The notes below the pieces were generated by a model that worked only from the letters and a program-made list of their open reading frames with translations, was not told where the DNA came from and did not search any database. A stretch of 64,000 bases of DNA. It comes from Gloeocapsopsis dulcis (lineage in GTDB: Bacteria; Cyanobacteriota; Cyanobacteriia; Cyanobacteriales; Chroococcidiopsidaceae). Shown here one piece after another: positions 63,828-64,000 of the stretch. Both the position numbers and the translations under genes were made by a program. The DNA is taken from NCBI RefSeq assembly GCF_032163395.1, contig NZ_CP119968.1, positions 1,225,501-1,289,500 on the forward strand, given 5' to 3'. Numbering within the stretch: the stretch's first letter is position 1; each line of letters opens with the position of its first letter.

Positions 63828-64000
63828 ATGAATGCTCCTGTTGTGCTGATCAACCTGTTCTCAGTTCCACAAGCTAAAGAAGAAGAATTTGCCAAAATGT
63901 GGGCTGAAGCACTTGACTTTATTAAGAACGAACCCGGTTTTATTGATGCAAATCTACATCGAAGCCTTGATCCTAATGCCCGGTTTCAATTTATCAATGT
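63828..64000 (+). CDS. Antibiotic biosynthesis monooxygenase (ABM) domain protein, 3'-truncated by window edge
   Basis: 58 codons are visible from the ATG at 63828, preceded by a GGAGG site nine bases upstream. The sequence PVVLINLFSVPQAKEEEFAK, then FIKNEPGFIDANLHRSLD is the beta-alpha start of the ABM ferredoxin-like dimeric barrel. These small enzymes oxidise quinones or polyketides without cofactors, or act in quinol metabolism. It is in an operon with the SDR gene. The C-terminal part lies beyond the window. Confidence 0.83.
   Translation, partial: MNAPVVLINLFSVPQAKEEEFAKMWAEALDFIKNEPGFIDANLHRSLDPNARFQFIN

Noticed and set aside
1-64000. CRISPR arrays, rRNA, tmRNA and other housekeeping RNAs.
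   Set aside because: No regularly spaced direct repeats or recognisable RNA cores were found; tRNA-Ala is the only RNA gene I can support.

Overview
The window is cyanobacterial chromosome. The evidence is the very frequent HIP1 palindrome GCGATCGC, inside genes as well as between them, together with cyanobacterial or plastid-lineage genes: ndhS, a CCB1-type cytochrome b6 maturation factor, DUF3155, DUF3611, DUF2993 and HAS-barrel proteins, cobI, a gcvT-gcvH-gcvP cluster and a cyanobacterial-type Mrp operon. The mix of housekeeping genes with many decaying insertion sequences would suit a Chroococcidiopsis/Gloeocapsa-like lineage, but that placement is only an inference.

Layout. 1-3.9 kb: 3' part of an ABC-2 permease, a DUF433/DUF5615 toxin-antitoxin pair flanked by a duplicated copy of the permease 3' end, a PaiB-like gene, an IS630 element and an ACT-domain gene. 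3.9-12.3 kb: rfbB, a relic of a heptose-kinase-like gene, a Pro/Gln-rich TonB-like protein, cobI, a divergent cytochrome b6-like protein, a CPA1 antiporter with a TrkA-N domain and a mercuric-reductase-like flavoprotein. 12.4-18.4 kb: a TnpB-only element, an HtrA protease without visible signal peptide, an HxlR regulator, a sigma factor fused to a ClpX-type zinc finger, a frameshifted AraC regulator and a dienelactone hydrolase. 18.9-23.2 kb: GNAT, nth, rseP, serS, DUF3611. 23.4-24.2 kb: an IS1-family element with an 8-bp target duplication. 24.7-33.9 kb: PadR + CCB1-like pair, DUF3155, a GAF histidine kinase, an SLH protein, an alpha/beta hydrolase, ndhS, a HAS-barrel protein and a CPA2 antiporter with USP domains. 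34.2-36.7 kb: UDP-xylose synthase and UDP-glucose dehydrogenase, an obvious UDP-sugar pair. 36.9-39.8 kb: SufR-like regulator, ridA relic, azoreductase and a frameshifted MFS exporter. 39.9-43.1 kb: DUF2993 followed by a mobile-element graveyard (NACHT-protein relic, second TnpB element, truncated IS630). 43.3-51.0 kb: Kelch protein, thioesterase, glycine cleavage genes, DCC and DUF938 proteins. 51.4-55.4 kb: Mrp antiporter operon of seven tightly overlapping genes. 55.4-60.9 kb: tRNA-Ala(GGC), small membrane protein, hisF, ruvB, TPR protein, glycosyltransferase, HAD phosphatase. 60.9-64 kb: degenerate IS5-type element, then an AraC regulator with a downstream SDR and an ABM monooxygenase cut by the window edge.

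Functional themes are cation/proton homeostasis (three antiporter systems), envelope and polysaccharide precursor synthesis (rfbB, UXS, Ugd, glycosyltransferase), one-carbon metabolism and stress or redox regulation. The least ordinary objects are the sigma factor/ClpX-zinc-finger fusion with an internal ribosome-binding site, a b6-like cytochrome in which one heme-ligand histidine appears replaced by glutamine, an SDR whose catalytic tyrosine is isoleucine, two orphan TnpB loci whose right ends can be placed closely, and several gene relics (ridA, heptose kinase, NACHT linker, EamA-like tail). All calls come from reading the sequence; no database search was run.
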